Assembly: GCF_000611645.1 (NCBI RefSeq)
Contig: NW_014013536.1
Location: forward strand, 11,349-45,911
Length of the DNA: 34,563 bases
Reading direction: 5' to 3'
Source: Monoraphidium neglectum
Taxonomy: Eukaryota > Chlorophyta > Chlorophyceae > Sphaeropleales > Selenastraceae
Part shown: piece by piece, positions 22,881 to 33,275 of the stretch
How positions within the stretch are numbered: the first letter of the stretch is position 1
How the letters are laid out: the number at the start of each line of letters is the position of its first letter
The notes under the pieces: model-generated
The model's input: the letters and a program-made list of their open reading frames with translations, nothing else
Told to the model about the DNA's origin: nothing
The model's database searches: none
Position numbers and translations under genes: made by a program

Positions 22881-23463
22881 TCACACCACGGACGTGACGG
22901 ACATGCGCCGCACGCGGCCGAAGGAGGGGTTCGTGATCACGTAGGTATTGACCGCCCGCAGCGCCGCGCCGCCGCACCCGCCCGCGCCAACGACGCCGGC
23001 GGCGCCCGACGCGCGCGCCGGCCGGCCCCCTTCTTTCGCCGGCTGCCCGCCGCCCGCCCCGCCCGCGGCCGCCTGCTGCTGCTCCGACTGCTGCTGTTGC
23101 TGCTGCTGCGCCTGCTCCTGCTGCTGCTGCTGCGGGGGCCCGTCCTTCGGCCGCGCCCCCCCGCCCGCGTCGCCGCCGGGCGGCGCGAGTATAAGCCGCT
23201 GGCAGATCCTCAGCAGCCCGTACGCAGAGCAGAGCCCGACGCAGCCGGCGGCGGCCAGCCACGCGCCGCCGACGCTTGCGGACGCCCCGCCGCTCATGAG
23301 CAGCAGCAAGTCGTCTGCAGCGGAACCCAGGTAGGCAAAGAGGCACGAGTAGAGCAGGGCCGCGGCGGCTGAGGGCAGCGCATAGGGGACGAGGCGGATC
23401 GAGGTGGCGCCCATTACGTAATTCATGACCTGGCGCGCGTGAGGATTACGCGCACGCACGCGA

Positions 23464-23498
<35 letters not shown>

Positions 23499-25100
23499 TG
23501 TGTGTGTGTGTGTGTATGTGGAGAAGGGAGCCTGCGGTGCACACCTGCCGGCGCACGGCGGCAAGCGGGAGCTGAACTGCCCTAGCGNNNNNNNNNNNNN
23601 NNNNNNNNNNNNNNNNNNNNNNNNNNNNNNNNNNNNNNNNNNNNNNNNNNNNNNNNNNNNNNNNNNNNNNNNNNNNNNNNNNNNNNNNNNNNNNNNNNNN
23701 NNNNNNNNNNNNNNNNNNNNNNNNNNNNNNNNNNNNNNNNNNNNNNNNNNNNNNNNNNNNNNNNNNNNNNNNNNNNNNNNNNNNNNNNNNNNNNNNNNNN
23801 NNNNNNNNNNNNNNNNNNNNNNNNNNNNNNNNNNNNNNNNNNNNNNNNNNNNNNNNNNNNNNNNNNNNNNNNNNNNNNNNNNNNNNNNNNNNNNNNNNNN
23901 NNNNNNNNNNNNNNNNNNNNNNNNNNNNNNNNNNNNNNNNNNNNNNNNNNNNNNNNNNNNNNNNNNNNNNNNNNNNNNNNNCGCCCCGCCGAGCGCCGGC
24001 CCTCCTCCCCTCCCCTGCGCCGCGCCGCGCCGCGCGCCCCCCACGCCCCGCCCCCGCGCGGCTCCCTCACGTTGTAGGGCATGAGCGGCGACAGCCGCAG
24101 CAGCAGCACGAGCTTCCAGCCCTCCTCCGCCACGGCCCTGTCTATGGCCTTGAAGTTTGGCACCCGCTTCAGCAGCTCAGCCGCGACCAAATCATGCAGC
24201 AGGTAGCGCCCCAACAAGAAGGCAATGGTCATGCCTGGGGCGCGGCGCGGCGCGGGCGGCGGCGCGGACGGTTGGGGCCGCCGGTTGCGGCGTGAGGGGT
24301 ATGTTCACGAGCAGCGCCGCGGGGCTCGGGTTCGCGCCAGCGGCGCGCCAACGAGAGAGAGATTTCGAGGGGCATGGGTTGCTGGAGGCGTGGCAAGGCG
24401 TCGCTGCCCCGCCTGTGAGCGGCGGCGGCCGCCGCCTGCGGGGGCGCTCACCCGTGACAGTGGAAACAAACGACACAGCCGCGCCCGCGCCGAAGCCGAA
24501 CGCGGCGCCGGCCGCGACGCTGAAGAGCATGCCGGGCAGCATGAGGATGACGCCCGCCGTGAACGCGAGCGTGAAGAGCGCGATGCTCCAGGCGGTGTTG
24601 CGCCGCATGAGCTGCACCACCCAGAAGATGTTGGCGGGCGTCGCGTACCAAAGGGCCACGAGGGATAAGGAGACGATAAGGACGAGGGCGGCGGCCCGCG
24701 GCGCCGACCACGCCGCGTCCGCGTCGCCGGCGGCCGGCAGCCGCGGGCTCTCCGCGAGCGCCGCGGCGCACTCGAACGCGGCGCGGCAGCGGAGCGGCGC
24801 GAGGGCGCCGCCGAGGCGGCGGGGCGGGGGCTGCGGCGCGCCCTCCGCTCCGGCAAAATCCTGCGGCACGGAGGCGCCGCTCGGCGGCCGTCCGAATGTT
24901 TCGAGCAGGTTGATCTGGGTTTCATCGTCCAGACCTGCGCCGGCGCCGGCGGTCAAGGGGTCCCCAGGGGACAGCTGTCTGCTCGGCGCGGGCACCAGCC
25001 GCGGCGCAGCGTGCAGCAGCGGCACAATCTCTGTGGCATCGCGATTGCCGCTGCGGCCACGTTCAAGGTCGCGCTGCTGCTCGCCGGCTGCACGGAACAT
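22881..25100 (-). CDS. TVP38/TMEM64-type membrane protein (VTT/DedA superfamily)
   Basis: Exons on minus: 25100-24452, 24234-24071 and 23429-22881 (TGA). They total 1362 nt, or 453 residues. The second assembly gap lies in intron 2, and the protein reads straight across it (LLLRLSPLMPYN then VMNYVMGATS), as expected for the family, so no exon is missing. Residues 1-130 are a long disordered, presumably cytosolic N-terminus. The first membrane span is near 136-152. The VTT core (about 168-310) shows ILMLPG, GAAFGFGAGA, FLLGRYLL, RLSPLMPYN and IRLVPYALPS. The C-terminal tail is Gln-rich (near residues 372-395). Relatives sit in Golgi, ER or plastid-type membranes, and some superfamily members (TMEM41B, VMP1) are lipid scramblases; the activity here is unknown. 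The start is the first in-frame ATG; an upstream exon cannot be excluded. Confidence 0.85.
23464..23518. repeat. Compound (TG)n(AG)n(TG)n microsatellite in intron 2 of the TVP38-type gene
   Basis: Visible dinucleotide runs lie about 35 nt from the acceptor of the last exon. Confidence 0.95.
23588..23981. other. Assembly gap (394 N) inside an intron
   Basis: The N run is seen directly in the sequence. Its right flank is extremely GC-rich CCGCGCC-type sequence, the usual reason for such a gap. The coding frame on both sides joins without missing family residues. Confidence 0.95.
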
Positions 25101-26046
25101 TTGCGGCGATGCACTTGCAGGTGCGGCGGCGGAGCCGCGCGCACGTTGCAGCGCGCAACGCTGCACCGCGTAAAACCTGCGGCCCGTAGGCCTCACGGAG
25201 CCTGTAAGACCTCAAATAATTTCACGTCTATCCCTGAACCCTGGCGTTCCATTGCCTGTGCGCATCGCAGCTGCCAGCCTTGGAACAGCTGCGCTTGGGC
25301 CCGCGTTGCCCGCGGCCAAGCACAACGCTGATGTCTATGCAAGAATGTATTATTTCAAAACAAGATGCCCACTGATGCCTGTGACTGTAACGCGTGGAAT
25401 TGTTGCCCTGTCTGCCCAGGCAAAAGCATCATCGCGTGGCCTGCATCGTGCGGACACCAAATTATCTTTGAGCTCATGCATCGCTCCCAGGCCAGTGGTG
25501 CTGCGTCCACATCGTCACTAGGCACTGCCAGGGACTCATCTCATTGACTCATCTCAGCAACTGCCTTTTGACTGGTTGGCTGGCTGCTCCAGACACCAGA
25601 GCCCAGCCACAGAGCAGGCGGCAGTCTGACATCAAGCTTGCTGTAATTTCAAATCCCCCTTGCTTCGAGACCCCACTTGACCAGCGTTGAGGGCGGCGGC
25701 GCCGCACTCACTGCGCAATGCTGGGCCTGCACAATCCAATCAGCCCACTTGGCAGTGTCACGATGACACCCTCAAGAGCCGCAGTGATTGCCCAACAACA
25801 ACCCATATGGTTCGACTTCAAGCACAGTGCAAGAAGGCGGCAGCATTCACTGGGGCAATGCGCATCAACGGCTGGGCACTCGCAGCTGACGAGCTGTCAC
25901 AGCTCACACCGTGTGCAATGGCTGCCGGAATTGGCTGGCATAGTTCCTAGCAGCGCCCACCCGCCACACTGACCATTGCAAGAGTAAAAGCCCAGTAAAA
26001 TCCAGCGCTTGCAAGAGCAGAGCGCCGACACCCGCCCTCTCCCCCC
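25101..26046. other. Intergenic region upstream of the TVP38-type gene
   Basis: It probably contains the TVP38-type promoter and 5' UTR on the left and the 3' UTR of the cyclic-nucleotide-binding-like gene on the right. I see no coding region, repeat array or RNA gene that can be supported. Confidence 0.5.
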
Positions 26047-28003
26047 TCAGCCGTCACCCCACGCCGCGCCACCATGAACCTCTTGCCGCGCCCGCCGCCG
26101 CCGCTCCGCGCGCGCCGCCGCCATGCACGCCTTGCGCGCCTCCCACTCCAGGCCCCCCAGCAGCTGCTCCCGAAGCGCCGCGTCACTCGGCCGCGCCGCG
26201 CCGCGGGGGCGGCCCTCGGGGGCGGCCTCCCATAGCAAGGGCAGCAGCGACGGCCCCAGAGCGCGCGCGACGACCTGCGGCGCGAGCGACAGGGACGGCC
26301 GCGCGTGCGGAGACGGCGGCCCTCAACCAGCTGCCTCCAACTTTGTGGCGGTGCAGAACACGACCAGCAGCGGGGTGCAATCGGCAGACACCGGCAGCAG
26401 GGGGGCCCCCGGGGCCGGTGCAAGCCGGCCCCACCACGCACGCGCGAGGTCGGCTTCTGCGCATCGCGGCGCACCTGCCGGCCGACTGCGAGTACGTCGC
26501 AGGGGGCGTCGGCGACAGCGCTGTACCCACAGGCGCCTGTAGGGTTCAGGGTTCAGGGTTTCTTAGACAACACATGCGGGCCGACGGCGCCGTCGCCTGT
26601 GGCTGCTCTGACGGATCCCCAACTGCAGGGGCCGCGGCGGACTGCGTGCAGGGTGCTGAAAAACCAAGCACCTTGGCAGGCGACCCGCGTCTGTGCCGAG
26701 GCAGAGCTGCCCAGCCCTGCGACGCGCTTCAGTTTTCGGGGTGCCCTGCAAAGCGGAACCACGATTGCGCGCTCACCTTTGACGCAGCCCTCCCGCACGT
26801 CGCCAAAGCACTGTCCAGGCCCCAGCCGCCCCAGCTGGACCACCACCCGCGGCCACGCGCCCTCGGCTGGCCCCGACTCCGCACCGCCAGCGTCGTCATG
26901 CACGCCGCCGCCTTTGCCGCCGTCGCCGTCGCCCGTGTCGTCCGCTGGGCTGTCTTTTTCCGGCACCCGCCGGCTGGCGGGCGCCCGAGCGCGGCGGTTG
27001 CTGCCGCCCGCGCGCACGCCGCCGCTGGGACTGATCCTGGGATCGCTGCCTGCCGCGGCGGCCGCGGCGGCTACAGACCACCGCACGCCTTTGGAAGCCG
27101 CCCCGGCGCCGGCGTCCTGCGACCACGGGCCCGCGTTCGCCGTGAGGGGCGAGGCGGCCGCCGTGGCGGGGAAGGCCGCCCGCCGCCTAGCAGTGGTCGG
27201 CCCCCCACGCGGCGTCGCGGCCGCAAGCACGCCGCCGCCGCGCGGCGTTTTGGGGTTGCCGCTGCTGGGCGCGGCCGCTGCGGCCGCTGACTTCTTTGAC
27301 TTGTGGGCCCATTTCATTGCCGCTTCAATGGCCTGCACCAGCGGCGCCAACCCCTCCACGTGCGCGCCGCCGCCAGAGGCCTCCTGCTGTGCCGCCCCAT
27401 CAGCACCAGCCAGCCCGTCAGCCGCCGCGGCATCGCCACTCCCGCCGCCGCCAAACGCCGGCGTCTGCTCGGCAGTTTCTCCCGGCCCCAGCGGCGGAAG
27501 GCACAGCAACGGCACAGACGGGCGCCGCATCGCGCAGCCGCCAGGCGCGGCTGCGGCGCCCTGGCCCGGCCGCACTGGCGGCCGCTGGCCCGCCGCGCCT
27601 TCATCCAGCGGCGAACCGAGCGCCCCGGTTCTGCCGCCGGCGCCGCTGCCGCCGTCGTCCCTCGGCGCCGCCGGCTGCGGCGGCCGGCCCTCCTCCAGAG
27701 ACGCGGCGGTGCCACCCCTGCGCCGCAGCGCGGCACCTGGCCTCGGCGTCGAGCCGCCGCCGCCCTCCTGGGCCCCGGGCAGCCGCTCACCCTTGAGTGC
27801 GCATTGGTAGGCCTGCTCCCGCTCTGCCCTGAACACGACACCCTGCGCAAGGGGGGGGGTGATTAATGTGGGTCCATTGATGAATGGTCAGCCATCACAT
27901 TTTTGCAAAGGCAGCTGTGAGAGTGTCGATGGTTCGAGGCGCACGCAAGGCATGGCGCACTCCTCCCGCCGCCCCCGCCCCATCCAGCACACATACACAC
28001 TCA

Positions 28004-28034
<31 letters not shown>

Positions 28035-28637
28035 GCAAAGTCTTTTGTATGGGTGAAACAAAGCCCTGGAACTAGTGCGGTTTCCTCCGAAACCGCGGAC
28101 TGGCTGCGCCTAGCACCTCTCGTTGCACACACAAGCGGCGCGTCGACGACCTCCCACTGTCAAGGGAACACTTTGCGAAAGCAGTCGTACGTTCTTCGCT
28201 CCCATTGGAAGGACACTGCTGTGAGCTGGGATGCCCCATTCAGTCGCCCAGAACAGCCCGCACACGCGCAAGCCCACACCTGCGTCCGCCGCTCGTCCAG
28301 CAGGTCGGGGGGAATTGGCAGCGCCCGCAGCAGACGCACCGCGCCAGACACCACAAAAGCAAACGCGTCAGCGTTCGCACCCTGGCGGATAATGACCTGA
28401 GTTTGAAGGCGGGAAGCAGCGCCGGCATGCGCTATGGGGTAGAGCTCTATGGGGTAGAGGGAGCACGCACACGCGATTGCACGAGCATTGGTGTGTGGCG
28501 TAGGGGCGAGGCCGCACCAATTGAGCACAAATGGACGGAGTGGGTGGGGGCGCACTACGAGGATACCGAGTAGCTCGAGGCTGCAGCCTCTGTCACAGCA
28601 ATCCTGATTGCAGGCAAGCAATCCTGTCCGTGCGCTG

Positions 28638-28693
<56 letters not shown>

Positions 28694-30292
28694 TGCCGTA
28701 ACCTGCGTGCCGCCCCGCCCCGCCCCAGTCGCCTATCTGCAGCCTCAGACTGGGCGCCCCGGCGCCGCGCGCCGATGCCTGCCGCCCACCCCACCTCGCC
28801 AGGCGCGTACTGCCTGAGCGTCGCGTTGATGGCCAGCGCCGTCAGGGGGCCGTCGGGCAGCCACTCCAGCGCCGGCAGGCCCCGCAGCAGCTCCTGGGCA
28901 CGCGGCAGCCGGCGACGCGACCAAAAAATCAAATAACGGTGTCAACAGGCAGCCTTGCAGCGCTGGGTCTGTGTCAGCAGGCGCCGCTGCAGCGACAGAC
29001 GTGCTGACACACGTGCTGTTGCGCTGCACCCCACCGGGTGCGCGCACAATCAAACACCACAGCGGAGGGGTATGCCATGGCGCCGGCCAGGACTCCGGCC
29101 TCGGAGGCGGAAGAGGCGCGAGCGCCGCCCGAACGGCAGCCTGGCTGGCCAACCGAGAGCTGCCTCGCCGCCGCCAGCAATAGGCACCGAGCAGTGCAGC
29201 CTGAGCACCAGGCTGCCTGGGGCCCAGGCTGTCAGGCTGACCGAGCCCACCTTGATGGCGGGGACGTCTGGGGACGCTTCCTGCGCGACCACCAGCGCCA
29301 CCCGGTCCGCCGGCACCACCATCACCTCCACCCGGCCCCGGGCCACCGCCGTGGCGCCGTAAAGGGCGAGCGGTGGGAAGCCCCCGCTCGCGGCCGAGTG
29401 CGCCGCCAGGACGCAGGCGGCGCCGAGGCAGGCCGGGCGGAGCGGCGGGGCGGGGCCGGGGGCGCCGGGGGTGGAGCAGGCGCGGCCGGTGGGGCTGTCG
29501 CAGCCGTCAAAGTTCGCCGGTGACTCCACATTGACCTATGTTTGTGATCAGAGGAGGAGATTGGGCCCCAGGCTGCTGCCAATGGTGTTGCAGCAGTGCC
29601 TCAAAAGGGTGCAATCCACACAGGCTGTCGCACACAAAACGAGGAGTCGGAGCTCCCGCTGGGCGCAGCGGCGGCATGCCCCGCCCTGACAGCCGCTCGC
29701 CGTGTGGAGCTCTGCACTACTATGGCCACGCAACCTCAAAGCAAGTTGAAGGCACAACGCCCGCCGCAAAGCTGCAGCGCTGCCAGAGCTCGCAGCCGGG
29801 CTGCTGGTCAGACGTGATTCGCGCTGGGCGTCAAACGACATGGGCAACGCACTCGTGATAGTGCCGGCCGCCCCGGCTGAAAATGGTTTAAACCCTGGGA
29901 CGATGCGAGCGGGCCGCACCTGCCCAGATATGGTTATTATCAGGCGGTCCACTGGGTCCCCCAACCGGCACAGCACGCTGCCAGGCGCAAACATCTCGAG
30001 CCGCGCGTGGCGCGCCAGTGCGTGACGCACGCTCCTGCGCGCGAGCAGTGCGCAGGGCGCGGCGAGGGGGGTTGGCCGCGCTGGCGGGCTTCGCGACAGG
30101 GCTCGGCCAAGCGTGGAGGGGTGCGGACGGCGCGCCGATGCTTGCCAACAGGAACTGACCCTGTAGGCACCCAATGGTGAAACTTGAGAACACTGTCAGC
30201 GTGGGGACACAGGCGAACGCACTTTAAATGCACCAGCCCCCCTATACACACACACATGCGCACACACTCAAACACACACACACACACACACA

Positions 30293-30332
<40 letters not shown>

Positions 30333-30355
30333 CTCGCTCTCGCTCTCTCTCTCTC

Positions 30356-30403
<48 letters not shown>

Positions 30404-30642
30404 ACACACAACTACGCGCCTGGAGAGCAGCGCGAGAGCATCGCACTGCTGCAGCAGGACGTCGATGATCTGGAGATCATGACGACTCCTGGCCGCAGGC
30501 GGCGTTGACGTGAGTATGTGCGATCGCAGGCTTCCGCGCTTGCTGCCGGCCGCGGAGATCGCGCCCGCGGCGAGGCCGCCGGCGGCGGCGCGGCGGTTTG
30601 CGGCGAGGGTGTGGCGGATGGCGGCCGACCAGCGGGCCCGGG
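26047..30642 (-). CDS. Protein with two degenerate cyclic-nucleotide-binding-like domains (5' end uncertain)
   Basis: Well-supported exons on minus: 30034-29920, 29535-29251, 28893-28795, 28396-28280, 27842-26777, 26536-26475 and 26274-26047 (TGA). From 29535 on they give 619 codons in frame. A probable further exon (30642 to about 30420) reads IIDVLLQQCDALALLSR and supplies the start of the first domain. Domain 1 has MFAPGSVLCRLGDP and LIITISGQ, and ends ALYGATAVARGRVEVMVVP. Domain 2 runs ELLRGLPALEWL, RQYAPGEVIIRQGANADAF and VVSGAVRLL. After a long low-complexity stretch it resumes as LGRLGPGQCFGDV and SAVADAPCDVLAV. Domain 1 lacks the FGE-like part of the phosphate-binding cassette, and domain 2 keeps FGD but lacks the usual Arg, so nucleotide binding is doubtful. 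No membrane span was seen, so it is not evidently a channel. The true start is unresolved. Confidence 0.7.
26541..26565 (+). repeat. Short telomere-like repeat in an intron
   Basis: Three AGGGTTC/AGGGTTT units lie directly before the acceptor at 26537, so on the coding strand they form part of the tract AACCCTGAACCCTACAG. They resemble degenerate plant-type TTTAGGG repeats but are too few to be more than a curiosity. Confidence 0.6.
27998..28036. repeat. (CA)n(CG)n microsatellite in an intron
   Basis: CA and then CG dinucleotide runs are seen directly between the exons at 28280 and 27842 of the cyclic-nucleotide-binding-like gene. Confidence 0.95.
28641..28691. repeat. (CAG)n microsatellite in an intron
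   Basis: A pure CAG run of about 17 units on plus (CTG on the coding strand) lies in the intron between the exons at 28795 and 28396. Confidence 0.95.
30246..30411. repeat. Compound (CA)n(CT)n(CA)n(CG)n microsatellite
   Basis: Long dinucleotide runs lie inside the predicted first visible intron of the cyclic-nucleotide-binding-like gene, beginning right next to the probable donor near 30415. All frames through it are artificial. Confidence 0.95.
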
Positions 30643-31153
30643 CTGCGCGGCATGCGGTTTTTGTGGATGACTCTTACGTTTGGTATTACGTGCGCTGTGT
30701 TTGCAAAGAGTGACACTAGCTTACATGCATGGATGTTTCCATTGCCGCCGGCCACGCACGCAAAGCAGCACAGCACGCTGCACAACGAAACCCCCGCGAC
30801 GCACCCTCTGGGTTGCCTGTTCGCCCGCCGCCTTTTGTGTCCATCGTATTAGCAGTGTGAATCCTTTTAGTGACCAAAGAGCGCCGGTGTGACACCTGCA
30901 GATGAAGCTCTAGGTCAGCATGCGTCGAAATGGGTTGTGGGTCCGCATCATGATGCTTGACGTATGTTTTACACTCATATTTGACCCATGTCTAGGTGAT
31001 CCTACATATACGAGCACAACGCCCCGAGGAATTTTAAGCGCCGGAGCTTGTGCCCAACACCCGTCTTGGTGCTAGCCTGCGCCGTGCTCGCCCTCTTTCA
31101 GGCCTTGTTGCCTACTACTGCCACAGCCTGTCAAGCAGGCTCCCCTCGCCAGG

Positions 31154-32667
31154 ATGGCGCCCAAGGAGCAGAAGAGCAAGGAGGCGAAGGCGATCGCTGC
31201 CTCCAACAGCAGCAAGGGCAAGAAGAAGGTGATTTTTTCTGTGCTAATGAATGCGTTTCAGTCAACAGTTTGCACGTAGCCTCGCGGGGAGCAGCGGGCA
31301 TGGCGGCCAAGCTGCCTGTGACGCGCTGTTGTCTTTTCAAGCAGACCTGATGTATATGATGTATCTGGATAAATCTTTGGACGCAGCAAGCACCGTGCTG
31401 AGCGCCCCGCGTGGTGGTCGCCGTGATGTGTTGCTGCCCCCGCAGAAGTGGAGCAAGGGGAAGGTGAAGGAGAAGGTTAACAACCTGGTCCTCTTCGACC
31501 AGGTGCGGCGACGCGGCAGCAACAGCGGCGGCGGCGCAGCGGTGCAGCGGCGCGCGAGCGCGTGCATGGCGCGCAGCATGAAACGGAAATGCTGCATGGC
31601 CGACATCAGCCACTTAAGTGGGGCGCCGGCGTACATCTATGATGCCAATGTCGCTGCTGCAACGCTCATTGACGGGCCGCTTGCGGCCGCTGAATCGGCA
31701 ACGGGTGCAGAGATAATTGTCCGCAACCACCGTCTCACGTGTCGCAACCACCGTCTCCCTCCCGTGCGCTATGCGTGCCCTGCTTCTGCCCCCCAGCCCA
31801 CCTACGACAAGCTGATCTCGGAGGTGCCGAAGTACAAGATGATCACCCCCTCGATCCTTGCCGACCGCCTGCGGGTGAGCGGCACGGCTGGCGGCCCAGC
31901 TGCGGCTTGGGGGAGCGCAACTTGAGGGTCACTGCTGCGCCGCAAGTGCAGGCACGCTGGCGGCCGCGCGCATGTTGTCGGCAGGCCGCCCCGGTGCGGC
32001 AGGGCAACCCAGCGAGACTGGCGGAGATAATGCGGCCTTAGCCCCGGCAGGCGCTAAAAAGCATGAGTGTGGCGGCTCTGGCGCCGGGCCCTTGCGGCGG
32101 GGGCGGGAGGCGGGGCGCCGCATGTCGAAGTGGCAGGGAACGAGTGAGGCGACGAGGCAAAGCGGGAGGGAGGGATGGAGGGAGCATATTTTAAATGGCT
32201 CACGCAGCCTGCCGCAGAGGCAGCGGCACGGACGAGAGTGCTGGCTTAATATGCTGGGAGCCCGCGGCAGTGTCCATCACAGCCACTGGAGTGGCGGCGA
32301 CGGTGGAGACGGCAGCGGCGGGCGCACAGTGCACCGCCTGACTCAGTGGACAACAGGAGCAGCAGCAGCAGCACTGACAGCAGCAGCAACGGGAGCAGCA
32401 GAAGCGCAAGCAGCAGCAGCACTGAAGCCGCAGCGGTAGCAGCAGCGGTAACAACAACTGCCGCACACGCCCATCCGGTGCCCGAATCGTGTCGCGCACA
32501 TCTCACCTTCCCCTCTCAGCCATTTGCTGCTGCGCCCTCCCCGCCCCCTGCAGCTCAACGGCAGCCTGGCGCGCGCCGCCATCCGGGAGCTGCTGGCCAA
32601 GCAGCTGATCAAGCCCGTGGCGGAGCACTCCAACCAGAAGATCTACACGCGCGCGGTCGGCCAGTGA
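31154..32667 (+). CDS. RPS25: 40S ribosomal protein eS25
   Basis: Exons: 31154-31228, 31446-31502, 31797-31874 and 32554-32667 (TGA). They total 324 nt, or 107 residues, the usual length of the family. All introns are phase 0 with GTGAT, GTGCG and GTGAG donors and CAG acceptors. Exon 1 encodes the basic N-terminus [16 protein letters not shown]. Exon 2 encodes [19 protein letters not shown], exon 3 the winged-helix part [17 protein letters not shown], and exon 4 [20 protein letters not shown] and IYTRA. The protein is a component of the 40S head near the E site and helps IRES-driven and some repeat-associated translation in other eukaryotes. The start ATG is the one that yields the conserved N-terminus and sits in AGGATGGCG. 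Introns are large for such a short gene, and intron 3 is CAG-rich. Confidence 0.97.
32350..32452 (+). repeat. Interrupted CAG-rich tract in intron 3 of RPS25
   Basis: Imperfect CAG runs broken by GAA, CAC and CGG triplets are visible in the intron between the exons ending 31874 and starting 32554. Confidence 0.85.
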
Positions 32668-32791
32668 TTGTCTCAACCACCGGGACGCCGCATGCTCAAA
32701 CTGCAGCGGTTCGGCAGCAGCGGCCGTGGCGGCAGCGGCGGGGCGCTCTTGTGTTGCAGGGCGCCGCGGCTTGCCTCCGAGCTCCTTGGCC

Positions 32792-32796
32792 TGTAA
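32792..32796 (+). terminator. TGTAA polyadenylation signal of RPS25
   Basis: TGTAA lies about 125 nt downstream of the RPS25 stop, at the distance typical of the UGUAA signal used by chlorophyte algae. It is also an argument for the organism group. Confidence 0.7.
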
Positions 32797-33275
32797 TCAG
32801 TGTCGTTCACGGGCTCTGCCAGCCGCCTCAGCAGGCGCTTCTTGCCACCTTATTGGGGTCATTTGACGTGGGGTGAGGTGCGCCATAGCGTTTCGGCTAG
32901 CGCGATCGCCTGCTGCGGCCGCGCTGCTGCTGATGGGTCCGAGTGGCACCAAGCTGCGGTGGGCGCTGAGCAGGTCGCACCTGCAGAGTGGCAGGGGGCT
33001 CACTGCGGTTGTCGCTGCTCATGCAGTCGCAAAGAGGCGGGCGTTACAACAAAAATCAACTGCGTGTGGCAATTTCACGGCCCACGAAATGGTGCAGAAT
33101 GGCTGGGATGTGTACAAACGATGACTGTCAAACAAACTGAAACTAAATTTAGCACCAGGCCTGGGCGTGCGCAGTTGCAGCGCCGCCTGCAGCAGCGGTC
33201 TCGCAGCCTTATCATAGGCAAGCTGTCCGTCGCGCGGCGTGCAGCACGCACTCGCGGCGGCCCCAGCATCAAAAG
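32797..33275. other. Convergent intergenic region between RPS25 and the OPR/FASTK-like gene
   Basis: It holds the 3' ends of two converging genes. No coding region, RNA gene or clear repeat was found. A minus-strand TGTAA for the right-hand gene was not seen. Confidence 0.5.

Noticed and set aside
22545..23372. Long plus-strand frame of 275 codons
   Set aside because: Most of it is antisense to the last exon of the TVP38-type gene, whose minus-strand frame has clear family motifs.
26305..27810. 501-codon plus-strand frame
   Set aside because: It is the shadow of the large minus-strand exon of the cyclic-nucleotide-binding-like gene and is low-complexity throughout.
30725..30742. Short minus-strand start (ATG GAA ACA TCC ATG CAT) followed by GTAAGC, a candidate first exon
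   Set aside because: The donor phase does not match the next predicted exon, and six codons are too few to support the call.
31330..31700. Possible box C/D snoRNAs in RPS25 introns 1 and 2 (ATGATGT/ATGATGC with CTGA downstream)
   Set aside because: Both candidate C boxes have a mismatch and no terminal stem could be drawn.
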